64,000 nucleotides of DNA from assembly GCF_020342435.1 (NCBI RefSeq), contig NZ_CP080504.1, positions 87,698 to 151,697 of the forward strand, written 5' to 3'. The position numbers and the translations under genes are program-made. This document shows positions 30,901 through 41,288 of this stretch, one piece after another (position 1 is the first letter of the stretch; every line of letters begins with the position of its first letter). This DNA is from Candidatus Vallotiella sp. (ex Adelges kitamiensis). Lineage in GTDB: Bacteria; Pseudomonadota; Gammaproteobacteria; Burkholderiales; Burkholderiaceae. Under the pieces are notes generated by a model. The model made no database searches, had not been told where the DNA came from, and saw only the letters and a program-made list of their open reading frames with translations.

Positions 30901-31115
30901 AAAGAGTAGGCCGGAAATATAAACACTAGGGCAGCTGCCCGTTTTTGTAACTAGTTTGTTGTCATGCTAGAATAACTTAGCGCTCCTACCCGTCAAGATC
31001 TCCCAGGAATTTTCCTTTCCTTAGAAATCCATATAAGTTAAGTGCTTCTGTACATGGTGTGCAGGTATTTACAAAGTAAAGTAGATGGGAATACGTATTT
31101 AAAATAAATATAAAT

Positions 31116-31150
31116 GCGGTTCAAATGTAAACCGCTTTTTAAGCGAGGTT
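31116..31150 (+). promoter_or_regulatory. rplU leader with two alternative hairpins
   Basis: GCGGTT (31116-31121) pairs with AACCGC (31130-31135) and is followed by five T, a compact intrinsic-terminator-like hairpin 16 bases before the rplU start. The same AACCGCTT (31130-31137) can instead pair with AAGC (31141-31144) and GGTT (31147-31150), which covers part of the GAGG Shine-Dalgarno at 31145-31148. The two folds exclude each other. Regulatory role is inferred from the geometry only. Confidence 0.5.
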
Positions 31151-31155
31151 CAGTG

Positions 31156-31470
31156 ATGTACGCGGTTATAAAAACTGGCGGCAAGCAGTATAAAGTTGCT
31201 TCCGGCGAAAAATTGAAAATAGAGCAGATACCAGCAGACATTGGCGCTAAGATCACCCTCGACCAGGTTCTTGCAATAGGTAAAGGCGAATCAATTAGGG
31301 TCGGTATGCCTCTTGTTCATGGGGCTTTCGTTGAAGCTACCGTAGTAGTGCACGGACGATATTCGAAAGTTACAATTTTTAAAATGCGTCGCAGGAAGCA
31401 TTACCAAAAGCATAGCGGCCATCGCCAGAATTACACTGAATTACACATAGACGCGATCAAAGTACAATAA
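31156..31470 (+). CDS. rplU: 50S ribosomal protein L21
   Basis: 104 residues from ATG 31156 ([20 protein letters not shown]), the family start, with GAGG eight bases upstream. An in-frame ATG at 31114 lies inside the leader hairpin and would add 14 unrelated residues, so I reject it. The C-terminal [20 protein letters not shown]-binding stretch is intact. Pairs with rpmA 19 bases downstream. Confidence 0.97.
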   Translation: MYAVIKTGGKQYKVASGEKLKIEQIPADIGAKITLDQVLAIGKGESIRVGMPLVHGAFVEATVVVHGRYSKVTIFKMRRRKHYQKHSGHRQNYTELHIDAIKVQ

Positions 31471-31489
31471 ACAGCGAGGCTGTATATAA

Positions 31490-31750
31490 ATGGCACATAA
31501 AAAAGCAGGTGGCTCTTCTCGGAATGGCCGCGATTCTCAAAGTAAACGTCTTGGTGTCAAGATATTCGGGGGACAAGAAATTAATTCTGGTAGCATCATT
31601 GTGCGTCAACGCGGCACGCGGATGCATGCTGGTGATAATGTCGGGATCGGAAAAGATCATACGCTATTCGCATTGATAGACGGCCATGTCTGCTTTACGA
31701 TCAAAGGCCCGACGAAAAAACATATCGTTAGCGTAAGCCCAGCTATTTGA
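31490..31750 (+). CDS. rpmA: 50S ribosomal protein L27
   Basis: 86 residues, [20 protein letters not shown] at the start with the conserved N-terminal tail that reaches the peptidyl transferase centre, then [22 protein letters not shown]. Cotranscribed with rplU and followed by a very strong hairpin. Confidence 0.98.
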   Translation: MAHKKAGGSSRNGRDSQSKRLGVKIFGGQEINSGSIIVRQRGTRMHAGDNVGIGKDHTLFALIDGHVCFTIKGPTKKHIVSVSPAI

Positions 31751-31801
31751 ATACCTAAGCTCAGCAAACGGAGAACAGTCTAATTAAGCGCTCTTGTTGT
31801 G

Positions 31802-31864
31802 CTAGTCACCACTCACCCAAAGGCCCCGAGAAAGTTTCGGGGCCTTTGGGTGAGTGGTGACTAG
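31802..31864. terminator. Perfect 28-bp inverted repeat after rpmA
   Basis: Arms 31802-31829 and 31837-31864 are perfect reverse complements, with a 7-base loop. The inner part, AAAGGCCCCG...CGGGGCCTTT, resembles the rho-independent terminators common in Burkholderia. The outer arms, CTAGTCACCACTCACCC and its complement, are an unusual extension, and no T run follows the full stem. Probably terminates rplU-rpmA before obgE. Confidence 0.8.
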
Positions 31865-31908
31865 AGCCAATAAAACTTCTAATTTTGGCATTAAAAATAG
31901 AACAATGA

Positions 31909-32994
<1,086 letters not shown>

Positions 32995-33021
32995 ACAACA
33001 AACAGCTTTAGGAGGCGAAAG

Positions 33022-33063
33022 ATGTGCGACGATAGGCCGCACCGTAACACGGATACACAGTAA
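33022..33063 (+). CDS. Possible 13-residue leader peptide
   Basis: A perfect AGGAGG at 33010-33015 sits six bases before ATG 33022, opening a frame MCDDRPHRNTDTQ that ends at 33063, 54 bases before proB. Strong Shine-Dalgarno sequences are uncommon in this window outside real genes, so translation is plausible. It has no proline or glutamate run that would suggest attenuation, and may be a relic. Confidence 0.25.
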   Translation: MCDDRPHRNTDTQ

Positions 33064-33117
33064 CTATGAATATAAGCATGACATATACCAAAGTGAAATC
33101 ATAAGGATGATGGAACA

Positions 33118-34236
33118 ATGTATTCAATCATTGCTAATGCAAAACGGCTAGTTGTAAAAGTAGGCTCAAGCTTAGTTACTAATAATGGACGTGGTCTAGA
33201 TCATAACGCAATCGGGCAGTGGGTCTTACAAATCGCTGAATTGCGCCAACAAGGAAGGGAGGTAGTGTTAGTCAGCTCTGGCGCAATTGCAGAGGGTATG
33301 TGCCGCCTGGGCTGGAGTCGTCGTCCACGTGAGATCGCTAAACAGCAGGCTGCAGCCGCAATCGGACAAATGGGGTTGGTGCAAGTCTATGAAAGCTGCT
33401 TTTCAGAGCATTCGATCCACACGGCGCAGATCCTGCTTACACACTCAGACCTTTCTGATCGCGAGCGTTACCTGAATGCAAGCTCGACACTGCTGACATT
33501 ACTTGGGCTTGGCGTGGTACCGATTATCAATGAGAATGATACCGTTGTTACTGATGAAATTAAGTTTGGAGATAATGATACTTTAGCCGCGTTAGTGACG
33601 AATTTGATTGAAGGGGATGCCCTGATTATTCTTACTGATCAGCGTGGTTTGTACACAGCTGACCCTCGAAAAGATCCTACTGCAACACTAGTTCAAGAAG
33701 CTGATGCTAACGATCCGGCGCTAGAGACAATGGCGGGTAGTACTAGTACAACAATTGGCCAAGGTGGAATGTTAACTAAGATTCTAGCTGCTAAGCGCGC
33801 CGCACGTAGTGGTGCAAATACGATTATTGCAAGTGGCCGAGAACCGAGTATATTAATCCGGTTAGCGGCAGCAGAACAGATTGGTACCCAACTTATTGCG
33901 GGGACTGCCTGCTTAGCTGCACGCAAGCAGTGGATAGCAAACCATCTGAAAGTACGAGGTCACGTAGTTCTCGATGCAGGTGCGGTTGAGAAGTTAATTT
34001 TTAGTGGAAAGAGCCTGTTGCCAGTCGGCATTATCGATGTACAGGGTATTTTTACTCGTGGTGAGGTGATCTCGTGTTTAGACGAAGCGCACCGCGAGAT
34101 AGCGCGCGGGTTAACAAACTACGGTAGCGCGGAAGCTCGGATGATTAGCCGCCATCCTAGTTCGGAAATTGATTTTATTCTTGGTTATATGCTTGAACCA
34201 GAAGTAATCCACCGAAATAATCTAGTAATGCTGTAG
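33118..34236 (+). CDS. proB: Glutamate 5-kinase
   Basis: First step of proline synthesis. 372 residues: amino acid kinase domain with [10 protein letters not shown] at the start, [17 protein letters not shown] and [13 protein letters not shown], then a C-terminal PUA domain from about residue 280. The start [18 protein letters not shown] agrees with Burkholderia. proA is not in the window. Retention of proB beside a dead argJ shows that glutamate-derived pathways were lost selectively. Confidence 0.96.
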   Translation: MYSIIANAKRLVVKVGSSLVTNNGRGLDHNAIGQWVLQIAELRQQGREVVLVSSGAIAEGMCRLGWSRRPREIAKQQAAAAIGQMGLVQVYESCFSEHSIHTAQILLTHSDLSDRERYLNASSTLLTLLGLGVVPIINENDTVVTDEIKFGDNDTLAALVTNLIEGDALIILTDQRGLYTADPRKDPTATLVQEADANDPALETMAGSTSTTIGQGGMLTKILAAKRAARSGANTIIASGREPSILIRLAAAEQIGTQLIAGTACLAARKQWIANHLKVRGHVVLDAGAVEKLIFSGKSLLPVGIIDVQGIFTRGEVISCLDEAHREIARGLTNYGSAEARMISRHPSSEIDFILGYMLEPEVIHRNNLVML

Positions 34237-34656
34237 GTATAGGCGAAGTATACGTGCTCGCGTGTAGGCTCTCATATATAAATATGAGTGAATGATAATT
34301 CGTGCTTTACTCACATGTAGGGTATATAAGTCTTACTTGATACATATCAGTTTCCTATTCTAGATGAGTCGCCAACCGTTTGTAGCGTTTTTAACCTAGA
34401 GTTCTTGCTGCTGCCAGCAGTTGCATAAACGGTTTATTCATAGGATCTATAGCACTTAGCTAGACATATATGTGCTATGCAAGCCTATCATTATGAGCCT
34501 AGATGGGACCTACTACAGCGCTAGCGTTACCTACAGAAAATTAGGTAAATACATTCCAAGAGAAACAGCTGGAAATTAGTAAAATTAGATCTTTAAAGCA
34601 TAGCTCTTAGTTATTTTCTGCGGCAGTTTTTTATGCCTATAAAACTTTAGGGGTAG
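34237..34656. other. Spacer, possible relic of a secreted protein gene
   Basis: 420 bases between convergent proB and rppH. On the minus strand near 34390-34450 a stretch MNKPFMQLLAAARTLG then stop looks like a signal-peptide start, where relatives have a small secreted CNP1-like protein. The match is too short to name. Confidence 0.3.
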
Positions 34657-35319
34657 TCATAGTTTTAGATTAATGTTGGCCGAATCAATGGCGGATATAC
34701 GCAGCATTGTGGTAGTCGCGTGTCCCGGATCAGATTCGACGTTTAAGCATTCCCTCTCGATTGATACTGTTATTCCTCCTGTACGTTTTGTATGCGTCTT
34801 TAAATACTGGCTTCCATAGGGAAAGTTAGAACGACGGTGTACAGGCTTATTTTGTAGAAAGCGAGAGAGCTCAGTTAAAGCCATCTGATATACATCTCTT
34901 TTAAACTCGATGACAGTATCTAGCGAAACCCAGTAATTATTCCAGCGCCACGCGTCAAACTCTGGATGATGGGTTGCGCGTAGGCAGATATCGCAGTCGC
35001 GTCCGTTCATGCGCAACAGAAACCATAGCTGCTTCTGCCCACGATAGCGCCCTCGAACTTCTCGTCCGATGTATTTATCAGGTACCTTGTAACGCAACCA
35101 GTCTCGAGTGCGGCCAATAACTTTGACATGCTCGGATTTTAAACCAGTTTCTTCATGCAACTCCCGAAACATCGCTTGCAGAGGTGTTTCGCCATACTTA
35201 ATACCTCCTTGCGGAAACTGCCAAGAATGCTCATGCAGCCGTTTACCCCAAAACACCTCGTTACGCGTGTTCAAAAGGAGGATGCCGACGTTCGGGCGAA
35301 AGCCTTCACAATCCAGCAT
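34657..35319 (-). CDS. rppH: RNA pyrophosphohydrolase RppH
   Basis: Nudix enzyme that strips pyrophosphate from mRNA 5' ends and starts RNase E-dependent decay. 220 residues; [17 protein letters not shown] at the start, Nudix box [20 protein letters not shown] followed by TGL, and [12 protein letters not shown]. The C-terminal 60 residues are poorly conserved, as in the family. Divergent from proS. Confidence 0.95.
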   Translation of the reverse strand: MLDCEGFRPNVGILLLNTRNEVFWGKRLHEHSWQFPQGGIKYGETPLQAMFRELHEETGLKSEHVKVIGRTRDWLRYKVPDKYIGREVRGRYRGQKQLWFLLRMNGRDCDICLRATHHPEFDAWRWNNYWVSLDTVIEFKRDVYQMALTELSRFLQNKPVHRRSNFPYGSQYLKTHTKRTGGITVSIERECLNVESDPGHATTTMLRISAIDSANINLKL

Positions 35320-35433
35320 ACAATCACCTTAAAATCCTTTAAAATTGTCTTAATTATAAACAGTTCATAGGCACTGTGCGACCTAACATAAAAATGGGTG
35401 TGCCTGAGCCCTCGTTTTGGAAATCCATCAAGA

Positions 35434-37170
35434 ATGAAAGCTTCGCGTTTTTTTATCAGCACTCTGAAAGAAGCGCCGGCTGATGCCGATATCATCAGTC
35501 ACCAATTGATGGTTAGGGCAGGAATAATTCGCCGCATCGCTAGTGGTATCTACAGCTATATGCCGATCGGTCTGCGCTCTATTCGCAAGGTGGAAGCAAT
35601 TGTACGTGAAGAGATGAACCGTACGGGTGCGATCGAGTTGTTGATGCCAGCGGTGCAGCCCGCTGAGCTGTGGCAGGAATCTAGTCGATGGGAGGAATAT
35701 GGTCCAGAACTACTACGCATGAAAGATCGACATAACCGAAACTTCGTTATCGGACCGACACATGAGGAAGTGGTTACGGATATTGCTCGAAGAGAAATTA
35801 AGAGCCACCGCCAGCTGCCTATAAATTTTTATCAGGTACAGACTAAGTTCCGAGACGAAATTCGCCCCAGGTTCGGAGTAATCCGAGGGCGAGAGTTCAT
35901 CATGAAAGATGCATATTCGTTTGATCGCGATCATGCTGGTCTACAAATCTCCTACCAGAAGATGTACGACGCGTATGTAAAAATTTTCACACACCTTGGG
36001 CTGGAATTCCGAGTGGTATCAGCCGATAATGGCTCGATCGGGGGCACTAAATCTCACGAATTCCATGCGATCGCCGAAACCGGTGAGGATGTCATCGCGT
36101 ATTGCCCCAGCTCAGACTATGCCGCTAACATTGAGGCGGCCGAAGCTGTATCGTTGATAGAGTCTCGAGAACCTCCAAGCGAGCTGCTAACTAAAAGAGC
36201 CACGCCAGGCAAAGTAAAATGCGAGCAAGTGGCCGATTATCTTGGTATTGCATTAGAACGGATAATTAAGTCGATCGTCCTAGCCGTAGATACGGCAAAT
36301 ACCGATCCAACAATTTGGTTGCTGCTACTGCACGCCCCCCATGAACTGAACAAAATCAAGGTTAGCAAGGTACCGGGGCTAGATGGCTATCGCTTTGCTA
36401 CTGAGCAGGAAATCGTCGATTGGTTTGGCGCGCCGCCCGGCTATTTGGGCCCTCTTAACACACGAAAGCCGGTGAAAGTAATAGCCGATCGCACCGTAGC
36501 AAATATGAGCGACTTTGTAGTCGGTTCGAACGAGATGAATTATCACACGACGGGAGTTAATTGGGGGCGAGACTTGCCAGTACCGGAAGTGGCAGACTTG
36601 AGAAATGTGCGAAAAGGTGATCCATCGCCAGATGGCTGTGGCAATCTAGATCTATGCCGAGGCATTGAGGTTGGGCATGTATTTCAACTTGGCACCAAGT
36701 ACTCGGAATCTATGGGGGCGATTTTCCTAAATGAAAATGGCAAGCCGACACCGATAACAATGGGTTCTTACGGTATTGGTATCACGAGGATTCTTAGTGC
36801 TGCAATTGAGCAGAACTTTGACGGGCGCGGCATTATTTGGCCTGAAGCCATTGCGCCATTTCATCTAGTGCTATGCCCTATAGGTTATGAGCGTAGCGAC
36901 GCAGTACGTGAGCAGACGGACAAGCTCTATAACGAACTGCTCAGTGCGGGTATTGACGTGATCTTAGACGACCGTGGCGAGCGTCCGGGTGTGATGCTGA
37001 GAGACTGGGAATTAATCGGTGTACCTCACCGGCTTGTAATTAGGGAGCGCTGTCTCAAGGACGGCAAGATCGAATATCAGAGCCGACGCGATGCAGAGCC
37101 GACTCTGTTGCTGCTTGAACGGGCGGCACTTTGGGTAATCGAGCGGGTATGTGCGGCACTGGTACATTGA
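35434..37170 (+). CDS. proS: Prolyl-tRNA synthetase
   Basis: Class II synthetase with an inserted editing domain. 578 residues from ATG 35434 ([18 protein letters not shown]), the family start; GTG 35398 would add 12 unrelated residues. Motif 2 region [25 protein letters not shown], editing domain about 225-400 and the C-terminal anticodon-binding domain [14 protein letters not shown] are intact. No strong Shine-Dalgarno is seen before either start. Confidence 0.96.
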   Translation: MKASRFFISTLKEAPADADIISHQLMVRAGIIRRIASGIYSYMPIGLRSIRKVEAIVREEMNRTGAIELLMPAVQPAELWQESSRWEEYGPELLRMKDRHNRNFVIGPTHEEVVTDIARREIKSHRQLPINFYQVQTKFRDEIRPRFGVIRGREFIMKDAYSFDRDHAGLQISYQKMYDAYVKIFTHLGLEFRVVSADNGSIGGTKSHEFHAIAETGEDVIAYCPSSDYAANIEAAEAVSLIESREPPSELLTKRATPGKVKCEQVADYLGIALERIIKSIVLAVDTANTDPTIWLLLLHAPHELNKIKVSKVPGLDGYRFATEQEIVDWFGAPPGYLGPLNTRKPVKVIADRTVANMSDFVVGSNEMNYHTTGVNWGRDLPVPEVADLRNVRKGDPSPDGCGNLDLCRGIEVGHVFQLGTKYSESMGAIFLNENGKPTPITMGSYGIGITRILSAAIEQNFDGRGIIWPEAIAPFHLVLCPIGYERSDAVREQTDKLYNELLSAGIDVILDDRGERPGVMLRDWELIGVPHRLVIRERCLKDGKIEYQSRRDAEPTLLLLERAALWVIERVCAALVH

Positions 37171-37181
37171 CGGAACACGCC

Positions 37182-37778
37182 ATGCAATACACATTCCTAT
37201 CTGCGACAGTCCTGCTGATCCTAATTACGGATCCGTTAGGTAATATTCCATTATTTATTAGTGTACTGCGCAATGTTGCTTTCAATCGGCGCTCCCAGGT
37301 GATCTTGCGTGAAGTAGCGATTGCGTTTGTCATTCTGCTGGTATTCATGATCGCTGGCCACACGTTTTTGCGCATGATGCATCTAACAGATCTTTCATTA
37401 CGGTTAGCCGGTGGGATAGTACTATTTCTAATTGCGCTTCGGATGATCTTTCCACATGCGGAAGGTCCGCTTGGTGGTGAGCCGCTGGGCGAGCCACTAA
37501 TTGTACCGCTTGCAATTCCGGCACTAGCCGGACCCTCAGCCATCGCGACTGTCATGTTGCTGACGTCACAGGCGCCAGGTAAGATGCTTGAATGGATTAG
37601 TGCGCTTACTGTGACAATGGCTGTGTGTGCAATTGTTCTGTTACTAGCTGATAAAATACAGAGGTGGCTCGGAACGCCTACCGTTGCTGCGTTCGAGCGG
37701 TTAATGGGACTTGTATTGGTTGGGATTTCAGTGGAAATGGTTCTAGAGGGTATTCGAATTTTTATGCGACAGCTTTAG
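37182..37778 (+). CDS. MarC family integral membrane protein
   Basis: 198 residues from ATG 37182 (MQYTFLSATVLLILITDPLGN), 11 bases after proS. Six membrane spans; LITDPLGNIPLF and LIVPLAIPALAGPSAIATVMLL are MarC/YchE signatures. The biochemical role of the family is not known; the old link to multiple antibiotic resistance is weak. Burkholderia has a lytic transglycosylase gene between proS and marC that is absent here. Confidence 0.9.
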   Translation: MQYTFLSATVLLILITDPLGNIPLFISVLRNVAFNRRSQVILREVAIAFVILLVFMIAGHTFLRMMHLTDLSLRLAGGIVLFLIALRMIFPHAEGPLGGEPLGEPLIVPLAIPALAGPSAIATVMLLTSQAPGKMLEWISALTVTMAVCAIVLLLADKIQRWLGTPTVAAFERLMGLVLVGISVEMVLEGIRIFMRQL

Positions 37779-38289
37779 CGCGAAATATGGAGAATAACAA
37801 CAGGTTTGGTTATCGCTTTGTACAAAGATAAGATCATAAACTTATTTCGCTAATCTTCTAAGAATTTATATAGAATTTAGCCATATAGTATTTTAACACT
37901 TAAGCACACCCGAAATTAGAATACGGCTAATTAGTTATCAAATAATCTTTTCGGTGCGTGGCGCTGTGTTAAAAACAATGATGCACTTCCTTTCTAAACC
38001 TCGGGTATTATTTTTCTTATTTCTAAAATATTATTAAGTGTTAGCTTAATAGAGTTTTCGGCTGATTCGATTAATCCGCGTTGTTAGTCTTTTTTATAGA
38101 CACATGTCGTAGTATGGGGTTACATAAATAAATATAGTCGCACTCAATTAAAAAATAAAGATCGGCGTGAATAGTGAAGGCGACAGACTGCTATTAAGCA
38201 ATAATATAAGAAAATGACATTTATCCGTATTGTCTAATACTAGACGCACATATAAAATATACACAGAAGCTTGCCTGTAGTATCTTCAT
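37779..38289. other. Spacer, nothing recognised
   Basis: 511 AT-rich bases between convergent marC and ffh with no readable gene or clear terminator. Confidence 0.6.
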
Positions 38290-39657
38290 TCAGCGCTGCG
38301 TAGGCGACACGCTTATAATGCTTCGAATTATCTTGGGCAAGCCCCCCCCTTGTAGCCTTCTCATCATGCTGCGCATCTGCTCAAACTGGTTTAGCATTCT
38401 ATTTACTTCTTGTATCTTCACTCCGGCGCCGGTCGCAATACGGCGTTTCCGGCTTGCTTTGATTAGTTCAGGTTTTGCGCGCTCAGCTGGTGTCATCGAC
38501 GTGATCATGCCCTCCATGCGGCGTATATGTTTTTCAACTTGAGATATGTCTGCGTTACCAGCAGATTGCTGAAATTGTGCCGGAAGCTTCTTCATCAGAG
38601 TAGATAATCCTCCTATTTTCTTCATTTGCGACAGTTGAGAGCGAAAGTCATTTAAATCAAAGACACCCCCTTTTTTCACTTTTTCAGCAAGCTTTTGTGC
38701 GGCATGTACGTCTACGCTACGTTGCGCCTCTTCAACTATCCCCAGGATATCTCCCATACCTAGGATCCGATTAGCCATGCGTTCAGGGTAGAATATTTCC
38801 AGATCGTCAAGCTTCTCACCGACGCCGATAAACTTAATTGGCTGTCCGGTTACGTATCGTGCCGACAACGCTGCGCCGCCCCGCGAGTCACTATCGAGCT
38901 TAGTTAGCACAATACCCGTTAGAGGTAACGTGTCATTAAAAGATTTTGCGGTATTAATCGAATCTTGCCCAAGCATTGCATCAATAACGAATAGTGCTTC
39001 TGCTGGCTTAAGTTGCGTGTGCAACTTAGAGATTTCCTGCATCATTCTATGGTCAATGCCGAGTCGGCCTGCCGTGTCTACAATCAATATGTCATGGTAG
39101 TGACACCTAGCCCAATTCAATGCATCTCGCGCAATATCTAGTGGATTTTGATCTTGTTGGGATGGAAAAAAATCTGCACCGACCTGCTCAGTGACTATCT
39201 GTAGCTGCGATATTGCCGCGGGCCTGTATACGTCACACGATACAGTAAGGACTTTCTTTTTCTGCTTCTCACGTAGAAGTTTAGCTAACTTGCCGACTGT
39301 GGTAGTCTTGCCGGCCCCCTGAAGACCCACGACTAAAATCACAGCTGGTGGCGTAACCGCTAGATTCAGCTCAGCTGCTTTACCATCGTAGTGACCACCA
39401 ATCAGAGCGGTTAGTTCGCGTTGTACAATGCTCACTAGCATCTGGCCAGGAGTAAAGCTGTTCACTACTTCCTCGCCTAGTGCTTTTTCGCGAACTTTTG
39501 TAACAAATTCTCGTACCACTGGCAAGGCGACATCTGCCTCAAGCAGTGCTAGTTGCACTGTACGTAGCATCTCTTGCGTATTAGCCTCGGTAAGTCGGGC
39601 TTCACCGCGTAGCGTCTTTATGACGCGAGCCATACGTTGTGTCAGGTCGTTAAGCAT
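38290..39657 (-). CDS. ffh: Signal recognition particle protein Ffh
   Basis: GTPase of the SRP that delivers membrane proteins to SecYEG with FtsY. 455 residues: N domain, G domain with GLQGAGKTT, DTAGRLG and TKLDSDSRGGAALS, and the methionine-rich M domain from about residue 330. The C-terminal MRRLQGGGLPK is encoded over a G8 tract (C8 on the plus strand at 38342-38349). The 4.5S RNA gene is not visible nearby. Confidence 0.97.
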   Translation of the reverse strand: MLNDLTQRMARVIKTLRGEARLTEANTQEMLRTVQLALLEADVALPVVREFVTKVREKALGEEVVNSFTPGQMLVSIVQRELTALIGGHYDGKAAELNLAVTPPAVILVVGLQGAGKTTTVGKLAKLLREKQKKKVLTVSCDVYRPAAISQLQIVTEQVGADFFPSQQDQNPLDIARDALNWARCHYHDILIVDTAGRLGIDHRMMQEISKLHTQLKPAEALFVIDAMLGQDSINTAKSFNDTLPLTGIVLTKLDSDSRGGAALSARYVTGQPIKFIGVGEKLDDLEIFYPERMANRILGMGDILGIVEEAQRSVDVHAAQKLAEKVKKGGVFDLNDFRSQLSQMKKIGGLSTLMKKLPAQFQQSAGNADISQVEKHIRRMEGMITSMTPAERAKPELIKASRKRRIATGAGVKIQEVNRMLNQFEQMRSMMRRLQGGGLPKIIRSIISVSPTQR

Positions 39658-39939
39658 AAGTATTGCGTGTGGTTTGCTATGGGCCGATACGAAATCGGGC
39701 CGGCATTGCAGTCGCGTTGTACATTAAAACTATATGGGGCAGAAATTAGGGCTAGCGTCAAGGTGGCTGTGTAGACTACATGACAACATGTATTGTAATG
39801 CATATAATCGCTGTCTTTTATAGAAGTCTTAGCAGCGTTGCCTAGTAACTTTATCCATGAGCGTGTGATCTATACGGCCCGATGCTAGCAGCAGGTTAGT
39901 GTGCCGTATTATTTACCTTATCGTCAATTCCATAATTCA

Positions 39940-40370
39940 TTGTGGTTATCTATAACATAAAATTTTTCCACTAATTGCCTACATCGCAGCACTGATAGGA
40001 TGGTATAAGTGACTGATGTAATGCCCCTCACTGTTTATAATTTACTTCATATTAATGAATATCGCGTATAGATTTCTGGCTATTGCTGTATTGTATAACC
40101 TTAATATTTTTAATTAAACAGGGGCTACATACGTTGTGAGGCATTGCGGATAGAGTAGGACTGAGACATCCGCGCACGACTGCTTATTAAATAGTGCAAT
40201 AGGTTGAAACCGTTGTTGATATTAAACAAATTCTATTTTGTTTACCTGCCTCAGGTTTTATATTGCACGACTGTATTTATCAGTAACGTCTAGTTTAGAG
40301 AGAAATTGGTAATTCAGGTCGTTAAACTGAATCACGAAACGGTATTCTCTTCATCTTTAAGGTTGAATTC
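39940..40370 (+). pseudogene. ypjD: Decayed ypjD (CcsA-like membrane protein)
   Basis: Divergent from ffh, where Burkholderia has a cytochrome c assembly-like inner membrane protein. Readable pieces: LLHI then NIAYRFLAIAVLY at 40058-40096 (family KLHFLIANIAYGLFAIAALH), LKPLLILNKFYFVYL at about 40204-40248 (family LPPLLTLEKLLFRL), and VVKLNHETVFSS at 40318-40353 (family LRFDHKTVFAIL). The pieces lie in different frames, with stops between. The 5' part is unreadable. Confidence 0.7.
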
Positions 40371-40659
40371 AGAATATTGCTGATATGTTCTCTATTACCG
40401 ATACAGTTAGTGTGAACTTGTATTTTCATCTAAATAGTCTGCTTTTTGTGCTTATTTATTTATCATAGCCTATTTTTTGGGTCTTTTGTCTCGCTATTTA
40501 ATTTTTATAAAGTTAAGGTATGCATCGTGATCTATGCGCTAAGGTAGAGTGGCCCAATATAGTATCAATTCAAAAATCTCGGTTTTCTTTTTGAGAAAGT
40601 TGAGCGAATAGTATCCATAAAATAACTTAATTGCGCTGTATATACCGACTCTACATCTA

Positions 40660-40920
40660 TCGATCCACCTTGCGTAGCGGGTGGAATTGTTGAAATTTGT
40701 CTCTTACAATGAGCAAGAATAGCGTGCTAGCAAATCTAGTTTCGTTAATTTCAAGGCGCTACGACGATTCTTTAAATAGTATTAAACTAGACAGTTTAAA
40801 GAATTAATTATCTACGGCACCCCAATACAATACATTAGCGCGATTACACGTATTCGGTAACTATCAGTTAGCTATTCGGATATTAGAGCTACATTTCAAT
40901 TAGCATCAGTTGTGAGATGG
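40660..40920 (+). pseudogene. ampD: Decayed ampD (anhydro-muramyl amidase)
   Basis: Follows the ypjD fossil, as ampD does in relatives. Pieces: GIVEICLLQ then stop and ARIAC at 40683-40727 (family G-x-VQFV...ARAWHAG), RRYDDSLNSIKLDS at 40754-40795 (family ERCNDFSIGIELEG), and APQYNTLARL at 40817-40846 (family AAQYDALARL). Several stops and frameshifts; the catalytic GHSDIAPGRK block was not found. Individually weak, but order and spacing agree. Confidence 0.58.
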
Positions 40921-41086
40921 AGCTTCTAGCATTATTTTTATAAATGTGTTTCGCGTGGGATATACGCAAGTGATACTTAGTTGTGTAGCATCGCAAAAGT
41001 TGCGTATCGAAGAGCTTGCAGTCAATCGTACATATCTGACCTTGGTTGCTAGCCGCGAATTTATTCATAGAACCTGGGGTAAATTT

Positions 41087-41133
41087 ACACTATAGTTAGT
41101 GTGCATTAGTATCTAATGCACTATATATTGTGT
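41087..41133 (+). promoter_or_regulatory. Tandem NrdR boxes upstream of nrdA
   Basis: Two 16-bp sites match the NrdR consensus acaCwAtATaTwGtgt. Box 1, 41087-41102, is ACACTATAGTTAGTGT (two mismatches); box 2, 41118-41133, is GCACTATATATTGTGT (one). Centres are 31 bp apart, the three-turn spacing typical of NrdR pairs. Between them, GTGCATTAG-TAT-CTAATGCAC (41101-41121) is a perfect dyad. NrdR represses ribonucleotide reductase genes when bound to (d)ATP. The sites are 155-200 bases before the nrdA start. Confidence 0.85.
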
Positions 41134-41288
41134 ATTTTGTGATGCTGTGTGTACGGTTATTTCGCCTTATTACCTTCTATCAATATCATTTTTTGGGATG
41201 GTACTACGGCAATATGCCGGATCCACGCCTGTATTCATTACGAGAATACGGATTCTGCCGCACGAGATAAGATTAGGAGGTTTTTCCC

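Noticed and set aside
31114-31155. Upstream ATG as rplU start giving 118 residues
   Set aside because: It sits in the leader hairpin, has no Shine-Dalgarno, and adds residues absent from L21.
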